From: Haemonchus contortus | Taxonomy: Eukaryota; Nematoda; Chromadorea; Rhabditida; Trichostrongylidae | NCBI GenBank assembly: GCA_000469685.2 | Contig: LS997565.1 | Coordinates: forward strand, 48,418,336-48,482,335 | DNA: 64,000 bases | Reading direction: 5' to 3' | In this document: positions 1-13,023 of the stretch, piece after piece | How positions within the stretch are numbered: the stretch's first letter is position 1 | Layout: the number at the start of each line of letters is the position of its first letter | Translations under genes and position numbers: made by a program | The notes under the pieces: model-generated | Told to the model about the DNA's origin: nothing | What the model saw: the letters and a program-made list of their open reading frames with translations, nothing else | The model's database searches: none

Positions 1-1095
1 AATCTGTACGAAATCGTTGTAGCGTAAAAGCTAGCCTGGGTGGCGTCTGGTTTTCGTAGTAGACATTATGTGGGATTGACGCCGCAGAAAAAAACGACGG
101 CAGATGAGAGTTTTCTAGCAGCTCAAGTGTTGTTGTACGTGATTGTTTTCACGAATTGAGGTCTCACAACCCATTCTTGACGAGAAACGCGAGTAGGGTG
201 ATTCAGCAGCATTGTCAAGGTTTTTGCCCATCTTACAATCGCACCGACAAAGGGATGATGTGTCATTGTCATGGAGGCAGCACTTTTTGCTTTTCGAGAT
301 TTACAACGTCGTTTGCAAAGGCTTTTCCGCTTCATTACCATTCCGGAGTCTATACAAGCTCGAAGACCATCACCACAGGATTCTTCTAGACTAAGCTTTC
401 AGAGCGAAATAAATCTCAGGGTTACTGTCACTTAAGATATGCCACGACCACATCTGATAAGAGGTGGTCGACGTTGTCCATCTAGAAATTGAAGAAATGA
501 TGTTCGTTTAGGGAAGGTTCTTTGGCTGGACAAGGAAGTCTGACTAGGAAAGGACCCGGTTGCTTCTATCAAGCCTTAAATCGAGGGACATAGTTCCTGA
601 AAGGAGTTCATCGGCCATTCCTCTTGAATGCTCCGAGGTTTGTAGGACCGAATCCCTCTCTGAGTGATGCCGAGCTCCTGGAATCGGTCATACTGGGTAG
701 TTAGTGATCCGGATTTCCAGATCACATCGATCACAAATAAAGAAAATTGTCACGAAGTGTTCCCATTAAGTTCCCGGTTCCCATTAGTGTCCCCATGTGT
801 TCTATGGCACACCCTTTGGTGTATCAAATAAATTAATTAATCAATCAAAAGTTTTCTTTGCTTCATCAAACATATGGCCAAATAAGAATCTTAAATAATA
901 TGTTGAGGTGGAGAAAACTTCATGAGAAGCGATGTCCGTCGGATCCTCATCTGTGCGTTTTTAGGATTATTCAAGGTGAATGAAAGGCACGTAAAAACCC
1001 GGCGAACGTGGAGATTTATGCGCCATTCGAGTGTCATCACATTGTGAGACGCCGAGCGATCTGTGTGTTTCAATAAGCCGGCTAAATAAACATCG

Positions 1096-1132
1096 CAACA
1101 CACACGTTGAATGTGCGTGTGTGTGTTTGTTG
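1096..1132. repeat. AC/GT hairpin
   Basis: CAACACACACGTT and a following GTGTGTGTGTTTGTTG tract form an inverted repeat around a short loop. The rest of the area has no gene. Confidence 0.5.
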
Positions 1133-3062
1133 AAAGTAAGCTGTGGAAATTGAACCCGAAAGAATGGTGGAATTCTCTGAGAAAAAAGCGATGGCGTAAC
1201 TCGTGCGGGAGCACATTTGAACTGTGACAACTGAGCCCGAAAAAAGGAATTTTTCCAAAATAAATGTGGCAACACTCCTACGAGGACACTTTCTCCTGCG
1301 GAGTTACCATCAAAGCATATCCGATCATCTAAAAACATGAATTGGAACATGGAATGCCAAAAGAAAACTAGGTGGGAGCAGCAGGTTTTTATGGCGAGAT
1401 TGTCGGACGACTAAATTTATCGAATGTTCCATTTTTAATGGACTGATTAAATGGAACTAGACTAATGTCAAAAGACAAAACAATGAGTTGAACATTGTAC
1501 ACAGTTGTACGGATCTATACCCCATCTAATGAAACAACGAAGCTCATCATATGTCGACTATGTGGCGCAATCTAAGAAGAAGGTCGAGGATGGTACTTTC
1601 CCTTCAGTTCGTTACATCTCCCTTCGTCTTCAATACTACAGCTGTCACTTTTGTGTTCAATGTCAAAACTAAACGACAGCCAAATTCTTGTTGACGCGCC
1701 ATGCATTTAATTCCCATTCAAATTCATTGAGCATTTCATCACGTACCCATAAGCGCCCATAGAAATAAGATAAAACGATAGCGAAAGATCGTCTAGCTAA
1801 GTCCTTCCCGTCAGAGTTCCTTTCAAAATCAAGTGAATTGCCATTATCAGCCCTTCTGATAAAACAGCTATTTTAATTTGTTGTAAATCCGAAACAAAAC
1901 AGTAAGGAAAGGGAACCTCTGAATACTCAAGCAAAGCCTTCAAGAGCATCTACATGCCATAAATGAATCGGTCTACTGTATCTCCTCAACCCTTGGAATA
2001 GAATAGAAGTAGAATTGAAGATGAATTGACATTCATTTGAAAGCTTAAAGAGAAAGGAAAACCTCGGAGTTTGGTGAATCATAGGGTACATTCATATACA
2101 TGATTGTAATTGAAGATCAAAGTTGAACCATCAGCTCCTGGAATCTTCTAGTAAAGCCTCGCATACTTTGAGAGAAGCATATGAGTTCACACTCTAAGAT
2201 GTTGATCTGAGCTTTGGGTCATTCTCGAGCATGGATGGGGTTCGGATTGAATTTTATCTTCGAACTATTGGGTGTCGTATCGATAGCCTTGTCCCCTCCC
2301 TCATAAGTAAAAGGCTACGCAGGGTGGGTACTGAACAAGCTGCGACTGAAAGAAAACTTCAGGGCGACTCATAATATAATTATTATAGTAACCTTGAAAC
2401 GGGAGTTATTTCGAAATGTCACTTGAACCGAAATTTATTTTATTGAATCAATCGATCGTGAGAACTGGCTGATTTCCTCCCCGATAATTCTTTGGAGACT
2501 CAACTATGCATATGCCATTTGCATGTCATTAATGGCTGCCATAAAAGTTGGAGAAAGGCGGGGCCCCTTTTCTTCACAGCAAAAAACGGATCGGGTTGGT
2601 GTGTGAGATGAATTTCGGGAGGAAAGGAAATGAAAAGGAAATGGATTGACGAAATTGGTAGCCCAATTGAATGGGCAAACGTCAAGAGCTCCCCATCGGA
2701 GCACTCGGAGGAGAGAGTGATAAGAAAAGTAATTATGAAGGACATGCCTTGCAAAAACTGAAAACGACGAAGCACATGACATGGACTTTTTGTTTTATGA
2801 ACGAATAAAAAACATTACTAGTAAAATCAAAAGAAAAGCAGTCAACACCTTTCTGCTCAGCATTTACAACTGCAATTGACCGTTCTTCTTAGCTAGAAAA
2901 ATGATATCAGCCACGGCAAAAGGCGATAAAAAAGTTTTTGGACTCAATTCTTATAGAACAGTCAAAGAACTTTTACTTTCCATGGTGGTCTGAGAATAAA
3001 GTGTAACAAACTGACAACATTGAGGTTTGTTTAACAATAAGAAAAACACAAAAGCAAAGAGC

Positions 3063-3118
3063 TAAATCTCGGGGCAGTGATCAATCCCGTCTGCGGGACA
3101 CGCCGTGCATTCGACTCA
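3063..3118 (-). repeat. SINE 3'-end fragment
   Basis: GCAGTGATCAATCCCGTCTG and CGGGACACGCCGTGCATTCG are the inverted 3' part of the SINE family (compare 34500-34550). No promoter boxes remain. Confidence 0.55.
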
Positions 3119-4559
3119 CTAATAAGCTTAACTATTTGATCTATTTGATTAATTAATTAACCTCGAATATAAGAATTCATCAGGCTCACAGGGCGTATTA
3201 TAAACAATGTGGCATCAAGAAAGTAAGTTAATAGAGATGGGTAAGGCTGCAAATTGAAAAAAAATAAGCACAATCGATTTAGATTGAATAAAGTTTTCAA
3301 TAGATCAAGGTTGAATGAAAAGAACCTCAGTGTGACAGATTTGAAACTGTGTAAACAAATATGTATATCGCAATAACGTTCGAAAGCATCTTTGCTCAAT
3401 CAAATAAATTGTGGGAACCTCGGCAAACTTCATCAGACCCCAAATTCGGGATTTAATACCGAGTTTATACATTTGGCAAAACTTCATCCAGCGACGCACG
3501 GTGCGTCCTATAGAGGAGGATGGGCGTGGCTAGAGCCATGGATGAAGCACTAGTAAGCTGGACAATTGGGAGGGAGAAAAAAACGCTCGAATCAGTTGTA
3601 CCTAGTGCAATAAAGATAAAAAATAAATAAAACAGTGCAAAAGTATTGAATCGCACTTCTGCTTTTTTGGAATTCTAGAATTGACAACGAAAAGTAGCAA
3701 AAAAGTGATAACGAAAAGATAGAACGACTTCGCTTCTAGGTTGGTAGGTTGGAAATGCCCATCTGCAAGATCAAAAACGATTCTTCTAGCCAATTTGGCT
3801 TGGTTTCGAATGCCCATGCCCGATCGACATAGGAAAAGGAATCTATCAGAGAAGAGGAGCTGGATGAAGTGCTCTCTGTCCATAATCGGACTGCTGTAGA
3901 ACGTTTCCTTTTGACAAGTTATTCTAATTACTTAACCATCAGAAACCATCCCGTTTCACCTGATCCTTTTTGAGTGACCCTGACTGAAGAGAGCTCTTCA
4001 GTGAGATCTATCCATAAATCCGACTACTTTGATGGTGCTATGATTATAGCAGAAATCTCAATTTAAGCCCATTCACGAGAGCTCATGGCAAAGGCAGGAG
4101 GAAAGGAGGCAAAGATGAATTTAGGAAATAACTGAGAGAGAACTGAGAGCGGGCAGAAAAAATGAAGCAACAGCGAACTCAAACGGACAGTGCCATAACG
4201 GTCCTGAGGAAAAATTAGATTGTTTATTTTATACTGAATTGAACTGAAGAAAAGCCTGGGAAAAGGCAGGAAAGAAGAAGAGAGGGACCAATACCAGTGT
4301 GGTCCAGAAAGAAGGTCAAATCACCTAATTCTGCAAAGAAAAGGGATCAAAATGGGGGAAAAAGGAAAAAAATGAAACGGGAACAAATCGTCAATCGGTA
4401 GATGGTAGACGTAAAAGTTACTTCGCAAATAGCAGGAGCGGACAAATAAGTAGCTGTATCTACTGGGGGAGTGATCGAGGTTCAAAACGTCAATAGAGTT
4501 CAGTTTGACGTAGCGCTCGAGAGACGCTTAAGTGCAGCATAACCTCTGAACCGGCTGCC

Positions 4560-4800
4560 GTCGAAGAGTGGCGTCGCGGCAGCAGTAGAACGACGAACGC
4601 GACGACGACGAAAGAGCGAGACAACGTACGTGAGACCAGCCGTCGGTCACGTACAACAGTGAGATGTAAAAAGAGTGAAAGCGACGAGAAAACGGCTGCG
4701 AGAAGTGCCGTCGACAGGAGAACGAGAAGGGCTGAAACCAGTCAGGATGGGAGCGTCACGCACGTATAACAGTATGAAATACGTTCGAGAAAGTGAGTGG
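4560..4800. other. CGACG-rich segment with hairpin and repeated CACGTAC motif
   Basis: GAACGACGAACGCGACGACG and related purine-rich repeats precede a stem GTACGTGAGACC...GGTCACGTAC (4626-4652). The CACG(T/C)ACxxxACAGT motif recurs near 4757. A 69-codon basic frame follows (4793-5002) with no recognisable domain. It could be the 5' part of a retroelement; evidence is thin. Confidence 0.25.
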
Positions 4801-5875
4801 TTCGTCGAGAAAAAAACGACGGACAAAACACACAAACATGCTAAGACAGCCTAGATCAGAGGTCAAACCGACTGATCGGTTTAGCGCCACGGAAAAAAAA
4901 CGAGTATTCTCCCATCCTGAAGTAGACATAAGTTACATAGGTAGGGAGGACTTAGGTAAAAAGCTACGTTCCCAGGCTAAAAAAGGTTCTTTAGCTCCTT
5001 AACATTATGGGAACCGGCCACACGTCCTTCTCACGCTCTAGAGCTTCGTGTCAGAGAAAAGGAGTGCCCCTCACCTAACTGCCTTTACCTCGATAGGTTT
5101 AAGTACTAAGAGAGATTCGGAGATTTTTTCCTCCACAATAAGCCTTACTGTACCTCTACTAGTGCTGACGGTTACTAACTATGAAGTTTCTGTTCTGTGG
5201 ATCCTCTACCACTTCTACAAATAAATAAATAAATCTGCGATAAACAAATAGATAATCTAATAAAGCGGTAATTAAAAATTCAACGAAAATTGGTTGCTCG
5301 GTGTTGGGCGATGGAAGAGGCCTGCTTCAGCGCTTATGCCTGCACCAGCTTTTATGTTTATTCCAGGATTTGTAGTAGCCCAAATTTTTTTTAGTCGCTT
5401 CTTTGTACTTCGCCCAGTAAGGTCTCCTTTATAGGATCCTCTATTTACGCAGATCAACAATCAAGTAAACAAACAAACAAATGTTGACAGAATGGCAACG
5501 GGCGATGAGAGGGATTTAAGTCGTCGCTATTTTATCCCAGAGCAGGGTTTACAACAATAAGCAAGTGCTAGCATACCGCAAGTCGACCTCTTTTGGATGC
5601 GCCATGCATTTCGATTTTTGCTTAGAACATTTAAGCTGATGAGTCATGTTCGCTTTGAAGAGCTGGTTTCTGAACCATAAGCAGTATTTCGCAGTATGCG
5701 ACAAATCCGACTATGATTCATGGAGTGCACATCAGATTCCTACTCCGTACTTCATCTCGAGAACATCCCACTGAGAATCAAAAACCACAAGAGTCTTTTG
5801 TCATAGATTACCTTCGCTGGTCCTAATGAACCTTCTACATAGGTAGGATATCTATGGGATCATAAGAATCAAAGT

Positions 5876-5962
5876 CTCTTGCGGTGATCAATTCAGCTGT
5901 CTTGGAGGCGCTTCGCACTTGGACTTCCATTCAAAATAACGGAGATGTTTCAAATGCTCACA
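5876..5962 (-). repeat. SINE 3'-end fragment
   Basis: AAAGTCTCTTGCGGTGATCA, a CGCTTCGCACTTGG block and ACTTCCATTCAAAATAACGG match the inverted SINE end at 34500-34560. The 5' promoter half is absent. Confidence 0.55.
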
Positions 5963-6631
5963 TGGTCTGTAAAATGACTTGCGATAGCCAGTTGACGTAC
6001 GAATCAGTTCCTTTCTCCTTCTAGTTGAGTCTAGTATCAGACAACCGATCCCATAGGGAGAAAAGCGTAGAAGATCTGAACGAGTATCGTTCTGGGAGTG
6101 GATTACGGTACGAAGCCTATTTTATAGTACGCAAGTAACTACATATTTCATACGTACATACAGTTATCATTACTTACTAATTATTTCAAAGCAACCCCCA
6201 ACGTATAATCTGTTGCGACGACCTTTCTTATATGGATTCCAGTACGAAATCTGTCATGTCAACGTGTTGTTCGCATTAGCTTTTACAGTTTTTTGAAGGT
6301 TTAACTGAAAAACTTCGACCTTGTCGTAAATGTCACGCAATACCTCCGATGTTAGAGTTGAGGTCGTTTCGAAACAACAGGAAAGTCAATTAGCTACAGT
6401 TCCGTAGGTTGATGTTCTAGCAAAAAGTAGAGCTTAAGCCAAAATCGATCCAACGTCAACAACAAAGCCGTCTTACAAAGAAGAACGTCAACTTTCAATC
6501 TTTGGTAGTCGTATCTGCCGCTCAATTACATTACTTCCTATGTGTACCGATCAGATTTTTGGAAAAGAAATGTGAAAGTACGACTGTCGGTCAATTACCC
6601 ATGAAATGAGCCATGCATTCAGTGAAAAGAT

Positions 6632-6914
6632 AAAACCTTTGGGCGTTAATCAGTCCCATCAGATGGATTCTTCGTCGCATTCGACTTCCATTCATTCAGA
6701 ATCGTAAAGGCAAATTCAATGCGTAGGTGGCCTGTACCATGATTTGTGGTGTCTAGCCAATGTATAATCAACTCTTTCACTCTCTCAAAGGTGAGTACGG
6801 TACCAGTTATTCGGCCCCAAGGGTATCGAAGTCTTTTGGGTATCAGCAAAAGGGATTCGATCTCCAGACCATTGGTGTGTGTTAGAGCGCCACCTGCCAC
6901 TACACCACTTCCAC
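6632..6914 (-). mobile_element. tRNA-derived SINE copy, inverted
   Basis: On the minus strand it starts GGAAGTGGTGTAGTGGCAGG, has box B GAGATCGAATCCC and carries the ACTCACC/TACCAACC-type body in altered form. It ends with a block reading GACTGATTAACGCCCAAAGG at 6639-6660. The left end sits next to the unrelated sequence AGTGAAAAGATAAAA. Confidence 0.72.
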
Positions 6915-7130
6915 ACCGGGAACAAGAAGCGAAAAGCAATGAAAGGGCTCTGTATTGTAACTACTCTCTATTATATCTATCTCTTCAAACAAACTTTCAG
7001 ACACTCACAGCACAGACACCATACTGCGCCATGCATTGAGCATCTACTGTAAACGCACCCGAGTGAATATCGTTCTGGACTATTCCACGCAGCACTGCTA
7101 GCTACTCTCTTTCATCTTAGAGAGTATATG

Positions 7131-7655
7131 CAGTAGCGCTCAAAAGTGTTCGGTGAAATGCTTTGACGCTTTTTCTTTCACAACTTTTTTCTTAGTGGAC
7201 CAAATTGCGCAAAATTTGGATATGTTTCACTAGAACATATTTTACCTTACCCAACACTATTTGACTGTAAGGCTGCAGTATCCACAGACAGAGCAAGGTG
7301 TTTGTTGCGGTAGCAGATTTTGCTAAAAGTAAGTTGTTCACGTCTGCACTTATTCGCACCTTATGTGCATTTTTCTCATCTATTCTGTTCGGCGTTACCG
7401 CTCGTACACTTCAGACATGACAAAAGAGAAAGAGATTCTAGAAGGACCATCATCTGTATTTTCAGTCGATTTTGAGTTCATGCTCTTTGGAATATCTGGA
7501 ACATGATCAGATTGCAAATTAATAGTGGTAAATATTCACACTACAAGTACGCTCCAAATATAGAAATTTCGTACGACTAGATCCAGTAGAGAAGGAGTTG
7601 AGATTGAAAAGTACCGCTGAAGAAGCATTTCACCGAAGACTTTTGAGCGCTACTG
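7131..7655. mobile_element. MITE with 31-bp terminal inverted repeats
   Basis: The left end CAGTAGCGCTCAAAAGTGTT plus CGGTGAAATGC (7131-7161) is repeated inverted at 7625-7655 with one mismatch. The 525-bp unit has no coding frame of note and is AT-rich inside. A TA follows the right end; the left has no clear TA. End sequence starting CAGT and the size suggest a Tc1-related non-autonomous element. No partner transposase of this type was seen in the window. Confidence 0.7.
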
Positions 7656-10600
7656 TAGCTCATGTAGTTGTAGTCGTAAAGCGAAGTTGTCTGATTCTTG
7701 AAAAGTGTCGATCTCACCTATTGCCAGAACATAACAACACACCTCTACCAGATGCACCATCTGTTCTTAAGAGGTAATGGGTAATTGTTAGTGGAAGAAT
7801 AGGATCAGAGCTTCTGCAGGAGAAATACGGTGATTCAGCAAACTTCAAAGATTGAGAATAGGTGTCTTATTGAGAGTGAGAGATGTTTAGCAGCGCGGAA
7901 GTGTTCTCTCTATGAGTTGTTGGCGTTCTACCACGGGGATTATGTGGTGACGTGCAAGGTTAATCATGCGATGATTAGAGTGTTTGCAAAGGCGCTCACG
8001 GGATTGCGTCGCCTCCTTTCCCTTTTGAACTCCACTGAATACATACACCGCAGTTCTCTTCAGGAACCCAACAATTACCAGTTTCCACTCTGGGAAGTAG
8101 CTTCGGCGAGAAAATTGATCCTGAGAAGCAGATTTGGGTTACTGAAAAGTACTACACCTCCTAAAAATGGATAGATCGAGAAATGAACGGAAGAAGTCGT
8201 TTCATATCAAGTGACTTTTCGGGATATCTGTTGGCCCTTGTATCATCCACATAGGTTAGCCGCATAGCAGCAGTAGTGAGCCATGCACTTGTCTCCATCC
8301 GCGTATTCCAAAGGCTAGACAATTCTAAGATAGAGAAGCTTGTAAGGAAACACATCAAAAAAGAAAGAGTAGTATTAATAACTTTTTCACTAACTTAAAA
8401 GGAAACCTATACCGTAAAGCTCTCTGGGATGCGCGCCGCCCCTGCTCGAAACCAAAGGTAAGTTTCCAATAACTGGGCGGAGCGGATCTTATGGAGAGAC
8501 AAGGTGCAGTACGAGATCATCGACTGCTGTTCTATTTATCAAAGTTGAGTGAATAAAGTGAAGTACAGAACTGTAAACTGCAATCACAATATATGGAATT
8601 AGGGGGGCGCTCCTAGAACCCGGTTTTCACTGTCGATTCTCAGTAGTTTCGAGATGGGTCCCCAAAGGATATTCCCATATACTGTAGCACCTCGGCATTC
8701 TGATTCTGAAATTCTTTGAGATGTGGTTTTACACTGCTTAATAAAAAGCCGTGAAGACTTGGAAGCTCAAATTACGTGTGAAGAAAAAAATATTTGTTGT
8801 TCTGAGAAATTCAATGGGTAAGGTAAAGGGCATGGAATTGGAATGACGCATTAGAGACCAAGTGAAAATCAAGGTCAAACCGAAGTTACAGCATCATAAA
8901 AATCCTAAGAAACAAGAGAAACAATGGAAAACTCTGACTGATAAGTCTCTGAACCCATTGAGTTCAAATCAACGGAGCCACAATTCCTCCGGGGAGTGAA
9001 GTCGTAACACTTCCAACAGGTTAATCTCTCTTTTCAAGAAAACGTCCCTCCTACTGAGGATCAGTATCTAGCGAAAACAGCTTCAGAGCTCCAAGTCCAA
9101 GTTGGTTATAAAGGCCCCAAGTTATGCTTCTTGACCTGCTTCTTATATTTTTTTAAAAATTCTAGCCTGTAAAGAAAACCGAAAACTCGTACCGAATTCA
9201 ACTGAAAGTTTATCAATGTAGTCCATGACATATTGAAACTGAATGCCTTCAATACGGGAACGGGAACGGTTGCGAATCTTTGATAGTAAGAGATAGTAAG
9301 ACGGAATAATGTTGAATAAGAAGATATAACTACAGGAACATTTATCAATAAATATTATTCGATGAAATTGCTTCTTGAAAACGATGAGAAGTCAAGAGAG
9401 TTGTCCGCAAGTTTCAACGCAAATGCCGTAGAAACACAAATTGTACGACATTCGTATAATGGTGAAAAACACTCGAACATCAATAGATAGTCAGTAAGTG
9501 TAGACAGATATGCAGTAAGAAACCAAGTGTGTCTTTAGGTCAGAGTGCGATGTTTCCGCTTACGACAGGGGTACACGTGCGGGCAAGGATCTCGGTGCAA
9601 AAACCCGTTAAGCCGTGACTCGTTCTACCGCGAAGCATCCTATACGGCAAAGTCCAGAATTCGCTCTCAGACCTAATGACACACGAAAATCACGGTCATA
9701 ATCCTATTTGGAACTTCAACCCACAAATCGCCAATGCATTTTCACGTAGGGCATTTTGGCTCAACTTTTTTCAATTAAATAGTGCTCCTTCTTAATCAAT
9801 CCTGTACCTATGAGAGCTGCAACTTGTCCCAGGATGTGTCAAGATGTTTTCAATCATAAATGAAAGATGGGTGCAAATATAGAAAGCATTAAGGAAGGAT
9901 AATGAAACGACTTTTGTAGATTGGATTGGAGCTAACAAGAATCCGAAATAGGCTCTCATCCCGTCAATGAGAAAGATCAGATCGATTACCTAACCCGCAA
10001 GAGGTACCTAGTCATTTGTACTGCGAATTCAAGAACCCAAATTGACTATATTGTAGTTCTGTACGGAGGACAGATGCATGGCGCACACTTAGAGGCTTTA
10101 TTGACTCAAAATGACGTTTTTCATGCTTTCTGCATGCCAATGAAAAGAGGAGAGAGTGGCGCCGGCCGAAAAGAACGCTGTCAAATAGCCTTGTCCTAAT
10201 TGGAAGAGTTTGAAGGTGAACGCCATTTTTTCCATCTAAGTAGAATTACAGGAAATATGTTAGTTAATGGGCTCCTATGAAATCTCTAATGTTTCTACTG
10301 CAGAGTACTTATAAACGGATACTTCCAGTTAATTACTTTCGGTTAAGCTTGCAAAAGCTTGCAAATTGTGTAGATTCCCAGAAAACAAAGGCCACGTAGG
10401 CCGGGGATATGTATGAGATGTGGATACGGAACGTATGGTCATGAGATAAGATTCCAGGCTAATTGTATTCTAGATCAAACAAACCTTCGACTTCTACACC
10501 ATCTTTCTGCCTTCTTCATTGAATGGATGCCAAGAAGAGGTTAGCTGCAGCGCTTACACAAAATGGTAATGGGGAGGAGAAGTGAAGACCACTGACAACT

Positions 10601-11830
10601 AGATGTTACCTACTTATTCGGAATACGCCAATTCGACCGATTTTAAAGTCGCCATATGTGAGCAAATATTCGTAATCCCAGTTTGTCAACACAAATAAAA
10701 TGAGTGTTCTGCTCAATGGGACCGGGACGGTGACTGAATATGGCGGATGCGGGGATTCTATCTGTCTGTTCTGCTAATTGGCATTAGCAATAAGTAAAAA
10801 AGCTTAATCAGGTCAATTCCGAGTTGTCACCGTAGTTACAGTAACAAAGTAGAGAGATAAGGCGATACTGGAATATTCCTCCGAGGGAAGGATCAACGAC
10901 GAAAAGGTGATTCCTGGTAGACGATGGGGACAGTGGGAAATGAAAGTAGATTGGCAATTCATCCATGAATCTTTACTGAACGGTAGCACCGGTCACTGGT
11001 CCACTGCTAACAGCTGATCAAGTTCAAATCCACAGAACCTGTTTCTACGAATGCGAACAATCGAACCACTAGAGTATTCCTGCGAAGTGGAATATTATGT
11101 GGGAGTGGTAGTAGGGCGGTCTATGATGCCACATGGATCGAAGATTGTCGATTTCGTGTAAGTATACGGGTAAATATCAAACGATTTGTGTACATTAGCG
11201 ATCTTATATGTCGGGTTTTTTGGGACCGTCTCTCTTCACGGACCGACGGCAGCAGGCGTGTTTGCACGCAAACCAACGTGGCACCGCCGGTGAGTCGCAG
11301 GATTTCTAAGCAAATAAGCAATGAGCGGCAAACACAAAAACCCGACCTCACGCACAGGCAGCGTTTTTCAACGCGAATGGCATAGAAAATGAGAAAACGA
11401 GAAAAACGTGGTTTGGGAAGCTCTCCACGTCCCAAAACCACGCCACCACTTATGGGACTCGCTTACACTGCAATTTTCCCAAATCACATGCCCTAATTTC
11501 TTACCTGATACGAAGTAAGGCACTTGGCACTGAAGTCTTTCTGAACTACATAACAACACTATTGAACTCCTTTTAGATACGTGGAGGTGATTAGGAAACT
11601 AGTTTACTCAAATGTTGTGTCCTCTCGATCGAGCATCGACTACCAGATCGCAATCCACGAATGATGGTCTGTGTTGGCAACATAGGTGTCATTAGGTCTG
11701 TAATCTATGTGTACTGTACTTTCACATTCTAGCGCTGCATCAGCATCAAAGTTGTGCCCAATGGTTTCAGTTCAGCGCCCATCAACTCCTTTTTTGGGTG
11801 TCATGTAAATCCTGGAATTGAACATCCTCC
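7656..11830. other. Gene-poor stretch
   Basis: The longest frame (7830-8174, +) is 114 codons, low in hydrophobic order and unlike a domain. It starts at an alternative codon. Nothing else stands out. Confidence 0.55.
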
Positions 11831-11870
11831 GTTTATTTATTTACTATTTATTTATTTATTTATTTATTTG
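11831..11870. repeat. TTTA simple repeat
   Basis: Tandem TTTA units with one interruption lie directly before the SINE at 11.9 kb. A second such tract lies at 12984-13023. Confidence 0.9.
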
Positions 11871-11876
11871 CTACAG

Positions 11877-12134
11877 AGGAGGTGATGTAGTGGCAAGCGG
11901 CGCACTATCACACGCATGGTTTTGGGTTCGAAATCCCAGATCGACATTCGCTTAGGCCAGCCAAGTCTTCCATTCCTCCTCGGTCGGTTTATCGGTTAAT
12001 TGGTACCAGGCTCGTCTGGGGTGGTAAAAGCACTGACAAATCAGTACGTCACTAAGGTCCTGAATGGAAGTCGATTGCAGGGCACATCCCTCAGATAGAA
12101 GTGACTGACGCTCCCAAACTTTATCCTTTATCCT
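11877..12134 (+). mobile_element. tRNA-derived SINE copy, full length
   Basis: The 5' part has a box-A-like TGTAGTGGCAAGCGGCGCAC, and a box B GGGTTCGAAATCCC lies at 11924-11937, the internal promoter of tRNA-derived SINEs. A body follows with GGTCGGTTTATCGGTTAATT, a TAAAAGCACTGAC block and TCCTGAATGGAAGTCGATTG, then a tail AACTTTATCCTTTATCC. The same blocks recur across the window in both orientations. Borders are approximate. A TTTATTTATTT tract lies just upstream. Confidence 0.8.
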
Positions 12135-12983
12135 CTATTTAATCAATTGTTAGGCTTATTCTGTTCGTTTATGTGCCAAAAGCGCACTCAAAGGTGAAGT
12201 GCGATAGGCATTCAGTTCAAGAAACAATCCAGGAGCGAGTTTAGTACTTACCGTTGGTAAATTGAAAGCAGAGATGGGCGGGCAGAAGCTTCAAGCCGAG
12301 AACATGCAAGAGGAAAATGAGGAAATCCTGCTGTGAGCATGACGAAAAGGAAAGGAAATGGAAAGCATGAGGTGAAAATAGACAGCAGGATAAGGAAATG
12401 TAAAGTTGAGCGGTTGGCAAAAAAGGTGTGCATTAGTTCGTGAGAAGGAGCTCCGAGAAAATTACATTCCTCGAAAATGGAAGGACCGCTGAATTATTAA
12501 GCTACATGCAGTAGTTGCTGGAGAGGTTTCTGACATCATTCTTCACGTCAGCTAAATTGGATTGCTCTCTTTTTCTGCACTGCGACAATTCTTAGAATGA
12601 ACAAAGTGATTAAAACTTGTGGAAGTCATTGGGAAGTACACGGGGGGCATTCTAGGGCGTCTATTAAATGTGAAATGTATTGAAAGCAACAAAACTACCA
12701 AAGAGCTTATCTAGTAGTTCCTCTCTGGGAGACAGCTCTCACATGAAAAAGACCCAAATAGCGTTCTAAGGAGTTTAGGAAGCTCTTCCAAAAGGTCAGG
12801 GTTTATACATGAAATGCGTTCAAGGTTGGAGTGTCCGAGACAAGTGCAAGTACGGGAAGTACCCTTTTGAGAGACTCGAGAGATTTACTCACTTCTCATT
12901 GATAACGACTGGTTTATCGAGGAAAAGAGATCTACTACGGTTATTCGTTTTGCCTTCTGGATAATTCAAGAATTCGTTATGTG

Positions 12984-13023
12984 TACTTATTTATTTATTT
13001 ATTTACTTAATCATTTATTTATC
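12984..13023. repeat. TTTA simple repeat
   Basis: Tandem TTTA units broken by CTTAATCA. No neighbouring gene. Confidence 0.9.

Larger units (their letters stand above)
1..6631. other. Gene-poor stretch
   Basis: No open frame exceeds about 130 codons and none has domain signs or paired splice sites that join. Beyond the hairpin at 1.1 kb, two SINE tails and the CGACG segment, I see only AT-rich non-coding sequence with short AATAAATAAATA tracts. Confidence 0.6.
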
